A stretch of DNA of 64,000 nt from Streptomyces sulfonofaciens (GCF_014656295.1 NZ_BNCD01000006.1:248001-312000), one strand, 5' to 3'; shown: positions 1 to 8,518, counted from the stretch's first letter. Notes: a model not told the origin generated them from the sequence alone. Translations and numbers: made by a program.

Positions 1-525
1 CGGGACGAGGCTCTGGGACGGGTCGCGACGGCGGCGGGCGGACGGGTGGGGACGGCTTCGGCGTAGCGGAAGGAGCGGGGACGGCACGGGGCTCACGGCC
101 GCGAAGGGCCCTTGCCGCACGCACGGCGCGCATCCGGCCGCCGGGCCCGCGCAACACAGGAGGCCCACACATGCGCGCGAGCCCACGCATGCACGCGGAG
201 CCCGCTCAAGACACGTGACCCGCACCACGCACATGATCGGCACAACACACGGGAACCACACCACGCACGGGCACCGCACAGCACGCGGAGCCCGCACAGC
301 ACGCGGAGCCCGCGCAGCACGCGGGACCGGACGGGCCCCCCGGCCCTCCGGTCCCACGCTTTCCCCCGGTTGTTACCTGTTCCCCCGTGCTCCCGGACGG
401 TTTCCCCGAACCTTCCGGTCCCCTTCCCCCGTGCTCCCGGACGGCTCCCCCGAGCCCCCGGGCCCCCGTGAGGCCCGCCGCTCCCCCCGGAACGGCGGTC
501 CCCCGTCCACTTTCCCCCCTGACCT
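1..525. repeat. Non-coding region with short direct repeats
   Basis: I find no gene with coding character here. A 13-14 base element, cacgcggagcccgc, occurs at about 192-205, 281-294 and 300-313, with a decayed copy after it. A second pair of near-identical stretches containing gtgctcccggacgg lies at about 389 and 429. The open frames that cross this stretch are low-complexity Arg/Pro/Gly strings without a ribosome site. The segment lies downstream of the sigma factor gene that ends at 526 and may include its terminator, but no clean hairpin was recognised. Confidence 0.5.
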
Positions 526-1329
526 TCAGGCGACCAGTTCGCCGAAGGACTCCTCCTGGTCACGGCCGAAGCTGAGGACCTCGTCCTCGCGCAGTCGGCG
601 CAGCGAGCGCCAGATGCTGGACTTCACCGTGCCCACGCTGATGCCGAGGATGTCCGCGATCTCCGGGTCGGTGCGGCCCTCGTAGTAGCGCAGGACCAGC
701 ATGGTGCGCTGGAGTTCGGGCAGCCGTGCCAGCGCCTGCCACAGCACCGCACGGAGTTCCGTGCCGCGCATCGCGTCCGTGTCGCCGGCGGTCTCCGGCA
801 GTTCCTCGGTCGGGTACTCGTTGAGCTTGCGCCGCCGCCACGCGCTGATGTGCAGATTGGTCATGGTGCGGCGCAGGTAGCCGCCGACGGCGGCCTTGTC
901 GCTGATCCTGTCCCAGGCCCGGTACGTCGAGAAGAGGGCGCTCTGCAGCAGGTCCTCGGCCTCGAAGCGGTCCCCGGTCAGGTGGTAGGCGGTGGCGTAG
1001 AGGGAGGCACGGCGCTCCTGGACGTAGGCGGTGAACGCCGTTTCGGCGTCGGACGCCTTCGCCCCGGTGCCCCGCTCCCCCGGTGCCTCCCCGTTCGCGG
1101 CTCCCCCCTGAGCCTCTCCTCCGCGGGCGTCGACCACCGTCATGTACCCGGTGTGCTGACGCCCGGTGCCGCGCGCGCACCCCCGACCCGCCCCGGGCTC
1201 GCGGCCCCGGTCGAGCAGGGAGGCGGCCCCGACGGCACCCGGCTTGTCGTGCTTGCCGGTACTCCGCGGCACGGCGTCGTGCAGACGCGTGACAACTGCG
1301 CTTGTGGCGGTGCTGTGCAGCGTTTTCAT
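526..1329 (-). CDS. sigQ: SigE-family (ECF-like) RNA polymerase sigma factor SigQ
   Basis: A small group-4 sigma factor of the Streptomyces SigE family. Region 2 reads through FTAYVQERRASLYATAYHLT and DLLQSALFSTYRAWDRI. Region 4 holds LPELQRTMLVLRYYEGRTD and a helix-turn-helix IADILGISVGTVKSSIW. The protein ends FGELVA, as I recall for S. coelicolor SigQ. The ATG at 1329 is chosen because it is preceded by a GGGGGG ribosome site and gives the N-terminus MKTLHST typical of orthologues; a later ATG at 1143 is possible. It is divergent from afsQ1-afsQ2, the arrangement known for sigQ/afsQ. In S. coelicolor SigQ expression depends on AfsQ1 and it opposes AfsQ1-driven antibiotic production. An AfsQ1-type direct repeat sits 81 bases upstream of this start. 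Confidence 0.9.
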   Translation of the reverse strand: MKTLHSTATSAVVTRLHDAVPRSTGKHDKPGAVGAASLLDRGREPGAGRGCARGTGRQHTGYMTVVDARGGEAQGGAANGEAPGERGTGAKASDAETAFTAYVQERRASLYATAYHLTGDRFEAEDLLQSALFSTYRAWDRISDKAAVGGYLRRTMTNLHISAWRRRKLNEYPTEELPETAGDTDAMRGTELRAVLWQALARLPELQRTMLVLRYYEGRTDPEIADILGISVGTVKSSIWRSLRRLREDEVLSFGRDQEESFGELVA

Positions 1330-1779
1330 CTCGCGCCCCCCGTCGAGTCCCGGTCCCTTGCGATGTCCAAAAGACTGCCGTCGGGACTTCATGGCGGTGT
1401 CCGCCGACTGTCACAGGCCTGTCACAGCGCAGGGTGGGAACCGGAGCACGCGGCGCGGACCCGGTAGTGCGGGAGGGGAGGGAGAGAAAGGGAGAGAAGA
1501 AGAGGAAGAAGGAGGACGAGGGGACGGGGAACGACGGGGGAAGGACGAAGAAGGACGGGGAGAAGGACGGGGAGGAGGATATGGAGTGACAAGAACACCC
1601 GTCGGCCGACCAATCGAACAATCAGGACCAAAGGGATATAGGGCTGCGGGAAGCGGGCCGGGCACGAGGCCGGGACGAAGGGCCCCCCGGTCGCATCGTG
1701 GCAGGTGAGGGGCCTGCCACGTGTGGGTCGGGTGTGGGAGCGCTACAACGGTCGAAACCCCACCGCCCCATAGGCCAGA
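1330..1779. other. sigQ-afsQ1 divergent intergenic region
   Basis: About 450 bases hold the divergent promoters. The segment 1470-1580 is a long purine-rich run (gga/gaag on the plus strand) with no coding sense. Near 1605-1640 the sequence becomes comparatively AT-rich (aatcgaacaatcagg), a plausible promoter area for afsQ1. The only motif I can name is the AfsQ1-type direct repeat listed separately. Confidence 0.5.
1410..1425. promoter_or_regulatory. AfsQ1-type binding site upstream of sigQ
   Basis: The sequence reads GTCAC-aggcct-GTCAC, two identical five-base repeats separated by six bases. That is the GTnAC-n6-GTnAC consensus described for AfsQ1 in S. coelicolor. It lies 81 bases before the sigQ start. 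The match is seen directly; binding is inferred. Confidence 0.75.
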
Positions 1780-2466
1780 ATGACATCTGTGCCTTCCCTG
1801 TTGCTGATCGAAGACGACGACGCCATCCGCACGGCCCTGGAGCTGTCGCTGACGCGCCAGGGGCATCGTGTGGCCACCGCCGCCACCGGCGAGGACGGTC
1901 TGAAGCTGCTGCGCGAGCAGCGGCCGGATCTGATCGTTCTGGACGTGATGCTGCCCGGGATCGACGGATTCGAGGTGTGCCGTCGCATCCGGCGCACCGA
2001 CCAGTTGCCGATCATCCTGCTGACGGCACGCAGCGATGACATCGACGTGGTCGTGGGGCTGGAGTCGGGTGCCGACGACTACGTCGTCAAGCCCGTGCAG
2101 GGCCGGGTGCTCGACGCCCGGATCAGGGCGGTGCTGCGGCGCGGCGAGCGGGAGGCCAACGACTCGGCCGCGTTCGGGAACCTGGTCATCGACCGGGCCG
2201 CGATGACGGTCACCAAGAACGGCGAGGACCTCCAACTGACACCGACCGAGCTGCGTCTGCTGCTGGAGCTCAGCCGCCGGCCCGGGCAGGCGCTGTCCCG
2301 CCAGCAGCTCCTGCGGCTGGTGTGGGAGCACGACTACCTCGGCGACTCGCGCCTCGTCGACGCCTGTGTGCAGCGGCTGCGCGCCAAGGTCGAGGACGTG
2401 CCGTCCTCGCCGACCCTGATCCGCACGGTGCGCGGTGTCGGCTACCGGCTGGACACGCCTCAGTGA
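1780..2466 (+). CDS. afsQ1: Two-component response regulator AfsQ1
   Basis: OmpR/PhoB-type response regulator of 228 residues. The receiver domain has the acidic pocket EDDD at 11-14, the phosphoacceptor Asp55 in LIVLDVMLPG, and the conserved Thr and Lys (LLTAR, DDYVVKP). The C-terminal winged helix contains LTPTELRLLLELSRRPGQ and ends RTVRGVGYRL. An in-frame GTG three codons downstream (1789) would make a 225-residue protein with the phosphoacceptor at position 52, as in S. coelicolor AfsQ1, so that start is a serious alternative; neither has a strong ribosome site. The stop overlaps the afsQ2 start. In S. coelicolor this pair controls antibiotic production and nitrogen-related genes on glutamate-type medium. 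Confidence 0.95.
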   Translation: MTSVPSLLLIEDDDAIRTALELSLTRQGHRVATAATGEDGLKLLREQRPDLIVLDVMLPGIDGFEVCRRIRRTDQLPIILLTARSDDIDVVVGLESGADDYVVKPVQGRVLDARIRAVLRRGEREANDSAAFGNLVIDRAAMTVTKNGEDLQLTPTELRLLLELSRRPGQALSRQQLLRLVWEHDYLGDSRLVDACVQRLRAKVEDVPSSPTLIRTVRGVGYRLDTPQ

Positions 2467-4235
2467 CCGATCTGCGGGACCGCGTCCGGGGCGCCGACCC
2501 GGCGGCCGACGGCGGGCCCGGCCAGGACCGCGGCGAGCAGGCCGCGCGGCGCACCCGCCGAAACCGCCGCCGCAGTTCCAGCCTGCGGCTGCGGCTCGTA
2601 GTCGTCTTCGCCCTCGTGGCGCTCACCGCGGCGGTCTCGGCGTCCGGCATCGCGTACTGGCTCAACCGTGAGGCGGTGCTGACCCGTACGCAGGACGCGG
2701 CGCTCGGCGACTTCCAGCAGGAGATGCAGAACCGCGCCGGGGTCCTGCCGCCGAGTCCCACCGAGGACGAGTTGCAGCACACCGCGGGACTGATGGCCGA
2801 CAGCGGCCAGCACTTCAGCGTGCTGCTGCTGGCCGAGGACGAGCACGGCAGGCAGCTCGTGGGCGACTCCGACCTGGACAGCTTCACCCTCGGGGACGTC
2901 CCCCGAACGCTGCGTGACGCCGTGAACGAGCGGCAGCCGGTCGGCTCGCACAACGCGTACCCGTACCACATGTACTGGCAGCGGATCGTCGTCCATGACA
3001 CCCCGTACCTGGTCGGCGGGGCCAAGGTGATCGGCGGCGGGCCGACCGGGTACATGCTGAAGTCCCTGGAGCCGGAGGCCAAGGACCTCGACTCGCTGGC
3101 CTGGTCGCTGGGGATCGCCACCGCCCTGGCGCTGGTGGGCGCCGCGCTGCTCGCGCAGGCGGCCGCCACGACCGTGCTCAAGCCGGTGCACCGGCTCGGG
3201 GTGGCGGCGCGGCGGCTGGGCGAGGGCAAGCTCGACACCCGGCTGCGGGTGTCCGGCACCGACGAGCTGGCCGAGCTCTCGCGAACGTTCAACCGCACCG
3301 CGGAGGCACTGGAGAAAAGGGTCGCGGACATGAGCGCGCGGGACGAGGCATCGCGCCGCTTCGTCGCCGACATGTCGCACGAGCTGCGCACCCCGCTGAC
3401 CGCGATCACCGCGGTCACCGAGGTGCTCGAAGAGGAGCTGGACGCCGAGACCGGCGGCATCGACCCGATGATCGAACCGGCGGTGCGGCTGGTCGTCAGC
3501 GAGACCCGGCGGCTGAACGACCTCGTGGAGAACCTGATGGAGGTGACCCGCTTCGACGCGGGCACCGCCCGTCTGGTGCTGGACGACGTGGACATCGCCG
3601 ACCAGATCACCGCCTGCATCGACGCCCGCGCCTGGCTGGACGCCGTCGAGCTGGACGCGGAGCGCGGCATCGTGGCCCGGCTCGACCCGCGCCGCCTCGA
3701 CGTGATCCTCGCCAACCTGATCGGCAACGCCCTCAAGCACGGCGGTTCGCCGGTGCGCGTCTCGGTGCGCACCGAGCGCCGCCCGCTCGCCGAGCACGCC
3801 GGAGGCGCCGCAGGCTACGACGGCGCGCAACAGGACGGCTCGCTGCCGCACGGCGCCGCGGCCGGGGACGGCACGGGCGCCGCGCTGAGCGCGGAGGATC
3901 TGGTCATCGCGGTACGGGACCACGGGCCCGGTATCCCGCAAGCGGTCCTGCCGCACGTGTTCGACCGGTTCTACAAGGCCAGCGCCTCCCGGCCGCGCTC
4001 GGACGGCAGCGGTCTCGGCCTGTCCATCGCCCTGGAGAACGCCCACATCCACGGTGGCGGGATCACCGCGAGCAACGCGCCGGAGGGCGGCGCCGTCTTC
4101 ACCCTGCGCCTGCCCCGGTACACGGTCCCGCCCGAGGAGCGGGAGGCGCACGGTCAGGACGGCGACCCTGCGGAGCGCGAGGCGCAGGGACCCGACGACG
4201 ACGCGCAGGCGGACACCGAAGGGGGCGGGCGATGA
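2463..4235 (+). CDS. afsQ2: Sensor histidine kinase AfsQ2
   Basis: Membrane histidine kinase of about 590 residues that should phosphorylate AfsQ1. The GTG start overlaps the afsQ1 stop (GTGA), implying translational coupling. It has an Arg-rich N-terminus, a first membrane helix about 41-66, an extracytoplasmic sensor region, a second helix about 210-235, then HAMP. The H-box ADMSHELRTPLTA carries the phosphoacceptor His306. The ATPase domain has the N-box NLIGNALKHGG, the G1 box DHGPGIP, an F-box DRFYKAS and the G2 box GSGLGLSIA. A Gly/Ala-rich insertion of about 40 residues lies between the N-box and the G1 box. The C-terminal tail is acidic and polar. It is longer than the roughly 535 residues I recall for S. 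coelicolor AfsQ2. Confidence 0.95.
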   Translation: MTDLRDRVRGADPAADGGPGQDRGEQAARRTRRNRRRSSSLRLRLVVVFALVALTAAVSASGIAYWLNREAVLTRTQDAALGDFQQEMQNRAGVLPPSPTEDELQHTAGLMADSGQHFSVLLLAEDEHGRQLVGDSDLDSFTLGDVPRTLRDAVNERQPVGSHNAYPYHMYWQRIVVHDTPYLVGGAKVIGGGPTGYMLKSLEPEAKDLDSLAWSLGIATALALVGAALLAQAAATTVLKPVHRLGVAARRLGEGKLDTRLRVSGTDELAELSRTFNRTAEALEKRVADMSARDEASRRFVADMSHELRTPLTAITAVTEVLEEELDAETGGIDPMIEPAVRLVVSETRRLNDLVENLMEVTRFDAGTARLVLDDVDIADQITACIDARAWLDAVELDAERGIVARLDPRRLDVILANLIGNALKHGGSPVRVSVRTERRPLAEHAGGAAGYDGAQQDGSLPHGAAAGDGTGAALSAEDLVIAVRDHGPGIPQAVLPHVFDRFYKASASRPRSDGSGLGLSIALENAHIHGGGITASNAPEGGAVFTLRLPRYTVPPEEREAHGQDGDPAEREAQGPDDDAQADTEGGGR

Positions 4236-4867
4236 GGGCGGAGCGTACCGGCCGGGCACGGGGACGGGCACGGGGCCGGACCGTGGCGGGCGCGGTGGCA
4301 CTGCTCCCGGTGCTGCTGGCCGGGTGCGGGATACGGTCCACCGAGGTGCCCACCGACGCCGGGCCCGCGCCGTCCCGGGCGCCGTGCTCGGTGTCAGGAC
4401 CCCGTCTTGAGGCGGACCCGGCGCAGGCGGTACCGGTGCAGGTCTTTTTGGTGTGCAGTTCCCAACTGGTGAACGTGGACCGGACCGTGCGGATACCGTC
4501 CGGGCTGGCCGACGACCGGGTGCGGGTGGCGCGGACGCTCCTCGACGAGTTGCAGAAGCGGCCGCGGGCCCAGGAGCGCGGTGCGGGGTACACGACGGAC
4601 GTACGGGCGGGAACGACCGTCGAGGGCGGCCGCGGGGGCGATCCCGAGGAAGCGCTGCGGCTCGGCACGCCGCCGGGCGAGCTGACGGCGTACGCGCTGG
4701 CGCAGATCGTGTGCACGCTCGCGAACTCGGCCGCCGCGGCCGAGGACGGCTCCGTCGTCCTCGGCGGTCCCGGCACCGGGCCCGTCAAGCGCTACAGGTG
4801 CACGCCCGAGGTCCGCTCCCGGCCCGGCACCACCGCCCCGCCGACCGCGCCCGTGGGCACTGGCTGA
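4232..4867 (+). CDS. Lipoprotein of the afsQ operon
   Basis: A 211-residue exported lipoprotein that overlaps the afsQ2 stop by four bases (ATGA), so it is very likely co-transcribed and translationally coupled. It has an Arg-rich n-region, the hydrophobic stretch TVAGAVALLPVLLAGC, and a lipobox LLAGC with Cys at about residue 32. The remainder is a soluble domain with further cysteines and a Pro/Thr-rich tail. The domain resembles the GerMN-like fold of other actinobacterial lipoproteins only weakly, and I assign no reaction. The conserved position behind a sensor kinase suggests a surface partner or modulator of AfsQ2. Confidence 0.85.
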   Translation: MRAERTGRARGRARGRTVAGAVALLPVLLAGCGIRSTEVPTDAGPAPSRAPCSVSGPRLEADPAQAVPVQVFLVCSSQLVNVDRTVRIPSGLADDRVRVARTLLDELQKRPRAQERGAGYTTDVRAGTTVEGGRGGDPEEALRLGTPPGELTAYALAQIVCTLANSAAAAEDGSVVLGGPGTGPVKRYRCTPEVRSRPGTTAPPTAPVGTG

Positions 4868-4973
4868 CGCACGGGCGGGGCCGCCGGGCCGCACCGGGCA
4901 CCGGCCGGCGGACCTGCCGCCGCGGGGTCCGGGGCGCGGAACCACCTGCACCCCGCTCGGCGTCCTTCGCTAC

Positions 4974-5567
4974 GTGCAGCGTCAACCGTCCCGCGGCGGC
5001 AACATCCCGGCCCGCCTCCGTACGGCAGGAGGCATCCTCCTCGCCGTGCACCTCGTGCTCGTCGCCTGGATCACGCTGCGGCCGCTGGACGTGCCCTGGA
5101 TGAGCCCCGCGAATCTGCATCCGCTCGCCGGGATCAGGGCGGACCTGGCGCTCGGCGCCGGCGAGGCCACCCTGCGGATCGGCGCCGGCCTGCTCCTGCT
5201 CGCGCCGCTGGGCGTGCTGCTGCCGCTGGCCGGGGGCCGGCTGGCCGTCTCGCCGCTCGGCTCGCTGGTCCGCACGGTCACGGCGGCCGCGCTGCTCTCG
5301 CTGGGCATCGAACTGCTCCAGACCGGAGTGCCCGGCCAGGTCGTCGACGTCGACGCGCTGCTGCTCAATCCGCTCGGTGTGGCGCTGGCGCACCTCGCCG
5401 TGGTGCCCGCGGTCCGTGCGAGGCTGCGCCGCAAGGCCGGCGCCCTCTCGCGGCCGTGCGACGACCGGCTTCCCGGTGCGGCTCCCGGTGCGACGCGGGA
5501 CGCTCTCCCGGAGGACGGTTCTCAGGGGCCGGCCCCGACGATTCCCAGGGTTCGTATCGCACCGTAG
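4974..5567 (+). CDS. VanZ-like membrane protein
   Basis: A 197-residue protein whose N-terminal 150 residues match the VanZ-like pattern: a first helix GILLAVHLVLVAWITLRPL, a second hydrophobic block with NLHPLAG before it, a third helix LVRTVTAAALLSLGIELLQ, and the characteristic Asp-rich loop QVVDVDALLLNPLG. VanZ proteins are integral membrane proteins; the founding member gives low-level teicoplanin resistance by an unclear mechanism. The C-terminal 45 residues are hydrophilic. The GTG at 4974 is the first start that includes the whole first helix. It is separated from the preceding lipoprotein gene by 106 bases, so it may have its own promoter. Confidence 0.8.
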   Translation: MQRQPSRGGNIPARLRTAGGILLAVHLVLVAWITLRPLDVPWMSPANLHPLAGIRADLALGAGEATLRIGAGLLLLAPLGVLLPLAGGRLAVSPLGSLVRTVTAAALLSLGIELLQTGVPGQVVDVDALLLNPLGVALAHLAVVPAVRARLRRKAGALSRPCDDRLPGAAPGATRDALPEDGSQGPAPTIPRVRIAP

Positions 5568-5660
5568 CGCGACGTCGCGGGCCGATGCGCGGTCGTAGCG
5601 TGGAGGTAAGGAGGTCGGCCTTCGGGCCGCCTCGGCGCATCGGTTTGCGAAGGAGCCCTG

Positions 5661-5861
5661 ATGACCGCCCTTGTACGCCCCACTCATGGACGGATGATCG
5701 GCGGAGTGTGCGCGGCGCTGGCGCAGCGCTTCGGCACGTCCGCCACCACGATGCGGGTCATCTTCCTCGTGTCCTGCCTGCTGCCGGGACCACAGTTCCT
5801 GCTCTACCTCGCGCTGTGGATCCTGCTGCCGAGCGAGGACAAGGTCCGCCACGCCTGGTGA
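5661..5861 (+). CDS. PspC domain protein
   Basis: A 66-residue protein consisting almost only of a PspC domain: PTHGRMIGGVCAALAQRFG, a threonine-rich turn, then the membrane helix IFLVSCLLPGPQFLLYLALW and a short charged tail. A GAAGGAG ribosome site stands just before the ATG. PspC domains occur in phage-shock/envelope-stress membrane proteins; stand-alone copies of this size are common in Streptomyces and their role is unknown. It is followed by a strong bidirectional hairpin and a convergent gene. Confidence 0.9.
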   Translation: MTALVRPTHGRMIGGVCAALAQRFGTSATTMRVIFLVSCLLPGPQFLLYLALWILLPSEDKVRHAW

Positions 5862-5872
5862 CCCACCGCGAA

Positions 5873-5914
5873 CGGGGTGCCGCGGCCGTCCCTGCGGACG
5901 GCCGCGGCACCCCG
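5873..5914. terminator. Bidirectional terminator hairpin
   Basis: A perfect 18-base stem (cggggtgccgcggccgtc and its complement) around a six-base loop cctgcg. It lies between the convergent pspC-type gene and the small exported protein gene, so it probably ends both transcripts. Confidence 0.85.
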
Positions 5915-5947
5915 TAGCCCGTACGGCCCCGGATGCTGCCGTGCCTC

Positions 5948-6253
5948 TCAGCCCAGGGGCAGGACCCCGGTGGACAGCGGCGTGTGCACCCGGTCGGTCG
6001 GCACGGCGCCGAGGATCTGACGGGCCTGCCTGACCGGGCCGGTGCCGGCCACCACCTTCTGCGCGGCCTGGGTGGTCGGGTTCAGGGTGGTGGCGAGCGC
6101 GGTCTGCGCGCCCGGCAGGTTCTTGGTGACGGCGCTGAGCGCGGCGGTCGGGTCCGGCGCGGCCGCCTCGGCCGCGCTCGTTCCCACGGCGGCGAAGACG
6201 GCGCCGAGCGCGGCGACACCGAGGGTCTTGATGGTGGACTGCTTCATGGTCAC
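5948..6253 (-). CDS. Small exported protein, function unknown
   Basis: A 101-residue protein with a Sec signal peptide: KQSTIKT, the hydrophobic core LGVAALGAVFAAVGTSAAEA, and a likely cut after AAEA. The mature part is about 70 residues, Ala/Thr-rich, without cysteines or a recognisable catalytic motif. The GTG at 6253 has AAGGAC five bases upstream; an ATG two codons later (6247) is also possible. I do not recognise a family beyond small secreted Streptomyces proteins at this position next to adenosine deaminase. Confidence 0.75.
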   Translation of the reverse strand: MTMKQSTIKTLGVAALGAVFAAVGTSAAEAAAPDPTAALSAVTKNLPGAQTALATTLNPTTQAAQKVVAGTGPVRQARQILGAVPTDRVHTPLSTGVLPLG

Positions 6254-6379
6254 GTGCGTCCTTCGACAGGGGGTTGAGCGGCCAAAACGTATCCGACCAC
6301 ATCAAGCTCCGCAATCAATGAAACATCCGCCAATTCGCCCGGTTACCCCGTACGCGCCATGCGGTCGGACCGCGGGCGG

Positions 6380-7543
6380 TCAGCCGCCGGATCCGGCAGC
6401 GCCGCTGGTGGCGGGCGCGTCGGGGAACAGCCAGGCGGACTTCAGTTGGGCGAATCCCGGCTTGATGACGTCATTGATCATGGCCAGGCGTTCGTCGAAA
6501 GGGATGAAGGCCGACTTCATGGCGTTGACGGTGAACCACTGCAGGTCGTCGAGCGTGTATCCGAAGGCGTCGACCAGGTGTCCGAACTCGCGGCTGACAC
6601 CGGTGCCGCTCATCAACCGGTTGTCGGTGTTCACGGTGACCCGGAAGTGCAGCCTGCGCAGCAGCCCGATCGGATGGTCGGCGTAGGACGCGGCCGCGCC
6701 GGTCTGGAGGTTGGACGTCGGGCACATCTCCAGCGGGACGCGCTTGTCGCGGACGTAGGCGGCCAGCCGGCCGAGCCGCACCCGGCCGTCGTCGCCGACC
6801 TCGATGTCGTCGATGATGCGCACCCCGTGCCCGAGCCGGTCGGCGCCGCACCACTGGAGCGCCTGCCAGATGGACGGCAGGCCGAATGCCTCGCCGGCGT
6901 GGATGGTGAAGTGGTTGTTCTCCCGCTTCAGGTACTCGAAGGCATCGAGGTGCCGGGTGGGCGGATAGCCGGCCTCCGCGCCTGCGATGTCGAAGCCGAC
7001 CACACCGGCGTCCCGGTAGGCGTTGGCGAGCCGGGCGATCTCCAGGGCGCGGGCGGCGTGCCGCATCGCGGTCAGCAGCGCCCCCACCCGGATGCGGTTC
7101 CCCCGCTCGCGCGCCCGCCGCTCACCCTCGCGGAAGCCGTCGTTGACCGCCTCGACGACCTCGTGGAGCGCGAGACCGGCCGCCAGGTGCTGCTCCGGCG
7201 CGTACCGCACCTCCGCGTAGACCACTCCATCCGCCGCCAGGTCCTCCGCGCACTCCGCGGCCACGCGGACGAGGGCCCCCCTGGACTGCATGACACCGAC
7301 CGTGTGCGAGAACGTCTCCAGATACCGCTCCAGCGAACCGGAGTCGGCGGCCGCCCTGAACCAGCGGTCGAGTTCCCCGGCGTCCGTCTCCGGCAGACCG
7401 CGGTATCCGGTGGTGCGCGCGAGGTCGGCGACGGTGCCCGCCCGCAGACCGCCGTCGAGGTGGTCGTGCAGCAGCACCTTGGGGGCCCGGCGGATCTGCT
7501 CCACGGTGGGAGCGGCACGGTTCTGGCGGGGCTCGCTGGTCAT
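6380..7543 (-). CDS. add: Adenosine deaminase
   Basis: A 387-residue enzyme that deaminates adenosine or deoxyadenosine to inosine. It has the zinc site HDHLDG near residue 26, HAGEA in the middle (about 210, zinc His and catalytic Glu), the Gly-His-Gly of RLGHGVRI, and NTDNRLMSG near 300 supplying the last metal/catalytic Asp. The substrate helix EVRYAPEQH is also present. Length is normal for bacterial enzymes of this type. It is the purine branch of the nucleoside salvage set on the same strand (deoA, cdd, nucleoside transporter). A 12-base palindrome CTACGCGCGTAG lies 17-28 bases upstream of the start and recurs upstream of the transporter lipoprotein gene. Confidence 0.95.
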   Translation of the reverse strand: MTSEPRQNRAAPTVEQIRRAPKVLLHDHLDGGLRAGTVADLARTTGYRGLPETDAGELDRWFRAAADSGSLERYLETFSHTVGVMQSRGALVRVAAECAEDLAADGVVYAEVRYAPEQHLAAGLALHEVVEAVNDGFREGERRARERGNRIRVGALLTAMRHAARALEIARLANAYRDAGVVGFDIAGAEAGYPPTRHLDAFEYLKRENNHFTIHAGEAFGLPSIWQALQWCGADRLGHGVRIIDDIEVGDDGRVRLGRLAAYVRDKRVPLEMCPTSNLQTGAAASYADHPIGLLRRLHFRVTVNTDNRLMSGTGVSREFGHLVDAFGYTLDDLQWFTVNAMKSAFIPFDERLAMINDVIKPGFAQLKSAWLFPDAPATSGAAGSGG

Positions 7544-7559
7544 TTTCGCACTGTAACTC

Positions 7560-7571
7560 CTACGCGCGTAG
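7560..7571. promoter_or_regulatory. Palindrome upstream of add, candidate nucleoside-regulon operator
   Basis: CTACGCGCGTAG is a perfect 12-base palindrome with a central CG. In the add orientation the sequence is TCTACGCGCGTAGG, sharing its first 11 bases with a site upstream of the BMP-lipoprotein gene. The position close to the start codon suits a repressor. The regulator is unknown; the symmetric CG-centred form is typical of LacI-family sites. Confidence 0.55.
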
Positions 7572-7653
7572 AACGCCTGTCCACACGGGTCGATACGTAA
7601 CAGTGATCGCGCAGACGGGTGGCATACACCGCCGCTTCTGACACTGTTCTGTC

Positions 7654-8442
7654 ATGCCACAGCAAGCGACGCCGGCGCGCGAGGCCAGGCTGGGGAGGGC
7701 GATCGGACCGGAGCCGACGACGGTGGGCGGCGTGGTGCTGCTGCTGCCGCGCGGCGCCGAGTCCTCCGCCCGCAGGCCCGCGCCGCTGACCACGGCCTCC
7801 CTGCGCGCCCTGGGACGGACCCTCGCCCGAACGGGCCGCCGGGACGGCCTGGCCGCCCATGTCGTGCACTACCGCTACCGGGGGTGGAACGGCGCCCAGG
7901 CCCAGCTCGCGCACGACGCCTCCTGGGCCGCCGACGAGGCATTACGGCGCTATGGCGACGTACCGATCTGCCTGGCCGGCGTCGGGATGGGCGGCCGCGC
8001 CGCCCTGCACGCCGGCGGGCACGACGCGGTGACCTGTGTGGTGGCACTGGCCCCCTGGCTGCCCGAGGACGACGTCGCCGCGCCGCCGGAACCGGTCAAG
8101 CAGCTCTCCGGACGGCAGGTGCTCATCGTGCACGGCACCAATGACGAGCGGTCGGATCCGGAACTGTCCTTCCGGCTCGCGGCACGCGCGAAGAAGGCCA
8201 ACCGCGACGTGTGCCGCTTCGAGGTGCACTCCGACGGGCACGGGCTTCGCCAGTACCGCTCCGAAGTGCTGGCACTGACCGCGGACTTCGTCCAGGGAGC
8301 CATGTTCGGCCACCCCTTCTCGCGTCCGGTCCAGGACGCCCTGGCCGCGCCTCCGCCACTCGGGCTGCGGATGCCGCTGGCGTCCGGTTTCCAGGGGGCG
8401 CGGCGGCGGCCGGCCAAGGCCCGCCCGTCGCGGACGGGGTGA
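7654..8442 (+). CDS. Alpha/beta-hydrolase-fold protein lacking the nucleophile, TTA codon
   Basis: A 262-residue alpha/beta-hydrolase-like protein. The fold is visible from GGVVLLLPRGAE, HYRYRGWNG, the elbow LAGVGMGGRAAL, the acid strand VLIVHGTNDERSDP and the His region HSDGHGL. The elbow reads G-V-G-M-G, so the usual nucleophile Ser is Gly and classical esterase activity is not expected; the Asp and His positions look intact. Codon 97 (7942-7944) is TTA, the rare leucine codon read by the bldA tRNA, so translation may be developmentally controlled. The C-terminus is basic and low in complexity. It is divergent from add with a 110-base gap. Confidence 0.75.
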   Translation: MPQQATPAREARLGRAIGPEPTTVGGVVLLLPRGAESSARRPAPLTTASLRALGRTLARTGRRDGLAAHVVHYRYRGWNGAQAQLAHDASWAADEALRRYGDVPICLAGVGMGGRAALHAGGHDAVTCVVALAPWLPEDDVAAPPEPVKQLSGRQVLIVHGTNDERSDPELSFRLAARAKKANRDVCRFEVHSDGHGLRQYRSEVLALTADFVQGAMFGHPFSRPVQDALAAPPPLGLRMPLASGFQGARRRPAKARPSRTG

Positions 8443-8464
8443 CGGCGGGGCACGTCGGCGAGGC

Positions 8465-8518
8465 TCCGGGGACCGCTTTCGCTCCGGGGACCGCTTCCGC
8501 TGCGGGGACCGCTTCCGC
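8465..8518. repeat. 18-base tandem repeat
   Basis: Three consecutive 18-base units of the form tccggggaccgcttccgc, with single-base differences, are followed by a decayed fourth. They lie in the gap between two convergent genes. They could be mutational slippage in non-coding DNA; no function is suggested. Confidence 0.8.

Noticed and set aside
560..1621. Long minus-strand frame crossing sigQ
   Set aside because: It is out of frame with sigQ, which has clear sigma motifs, and begins in a homopurine/homopyrimidine tract.
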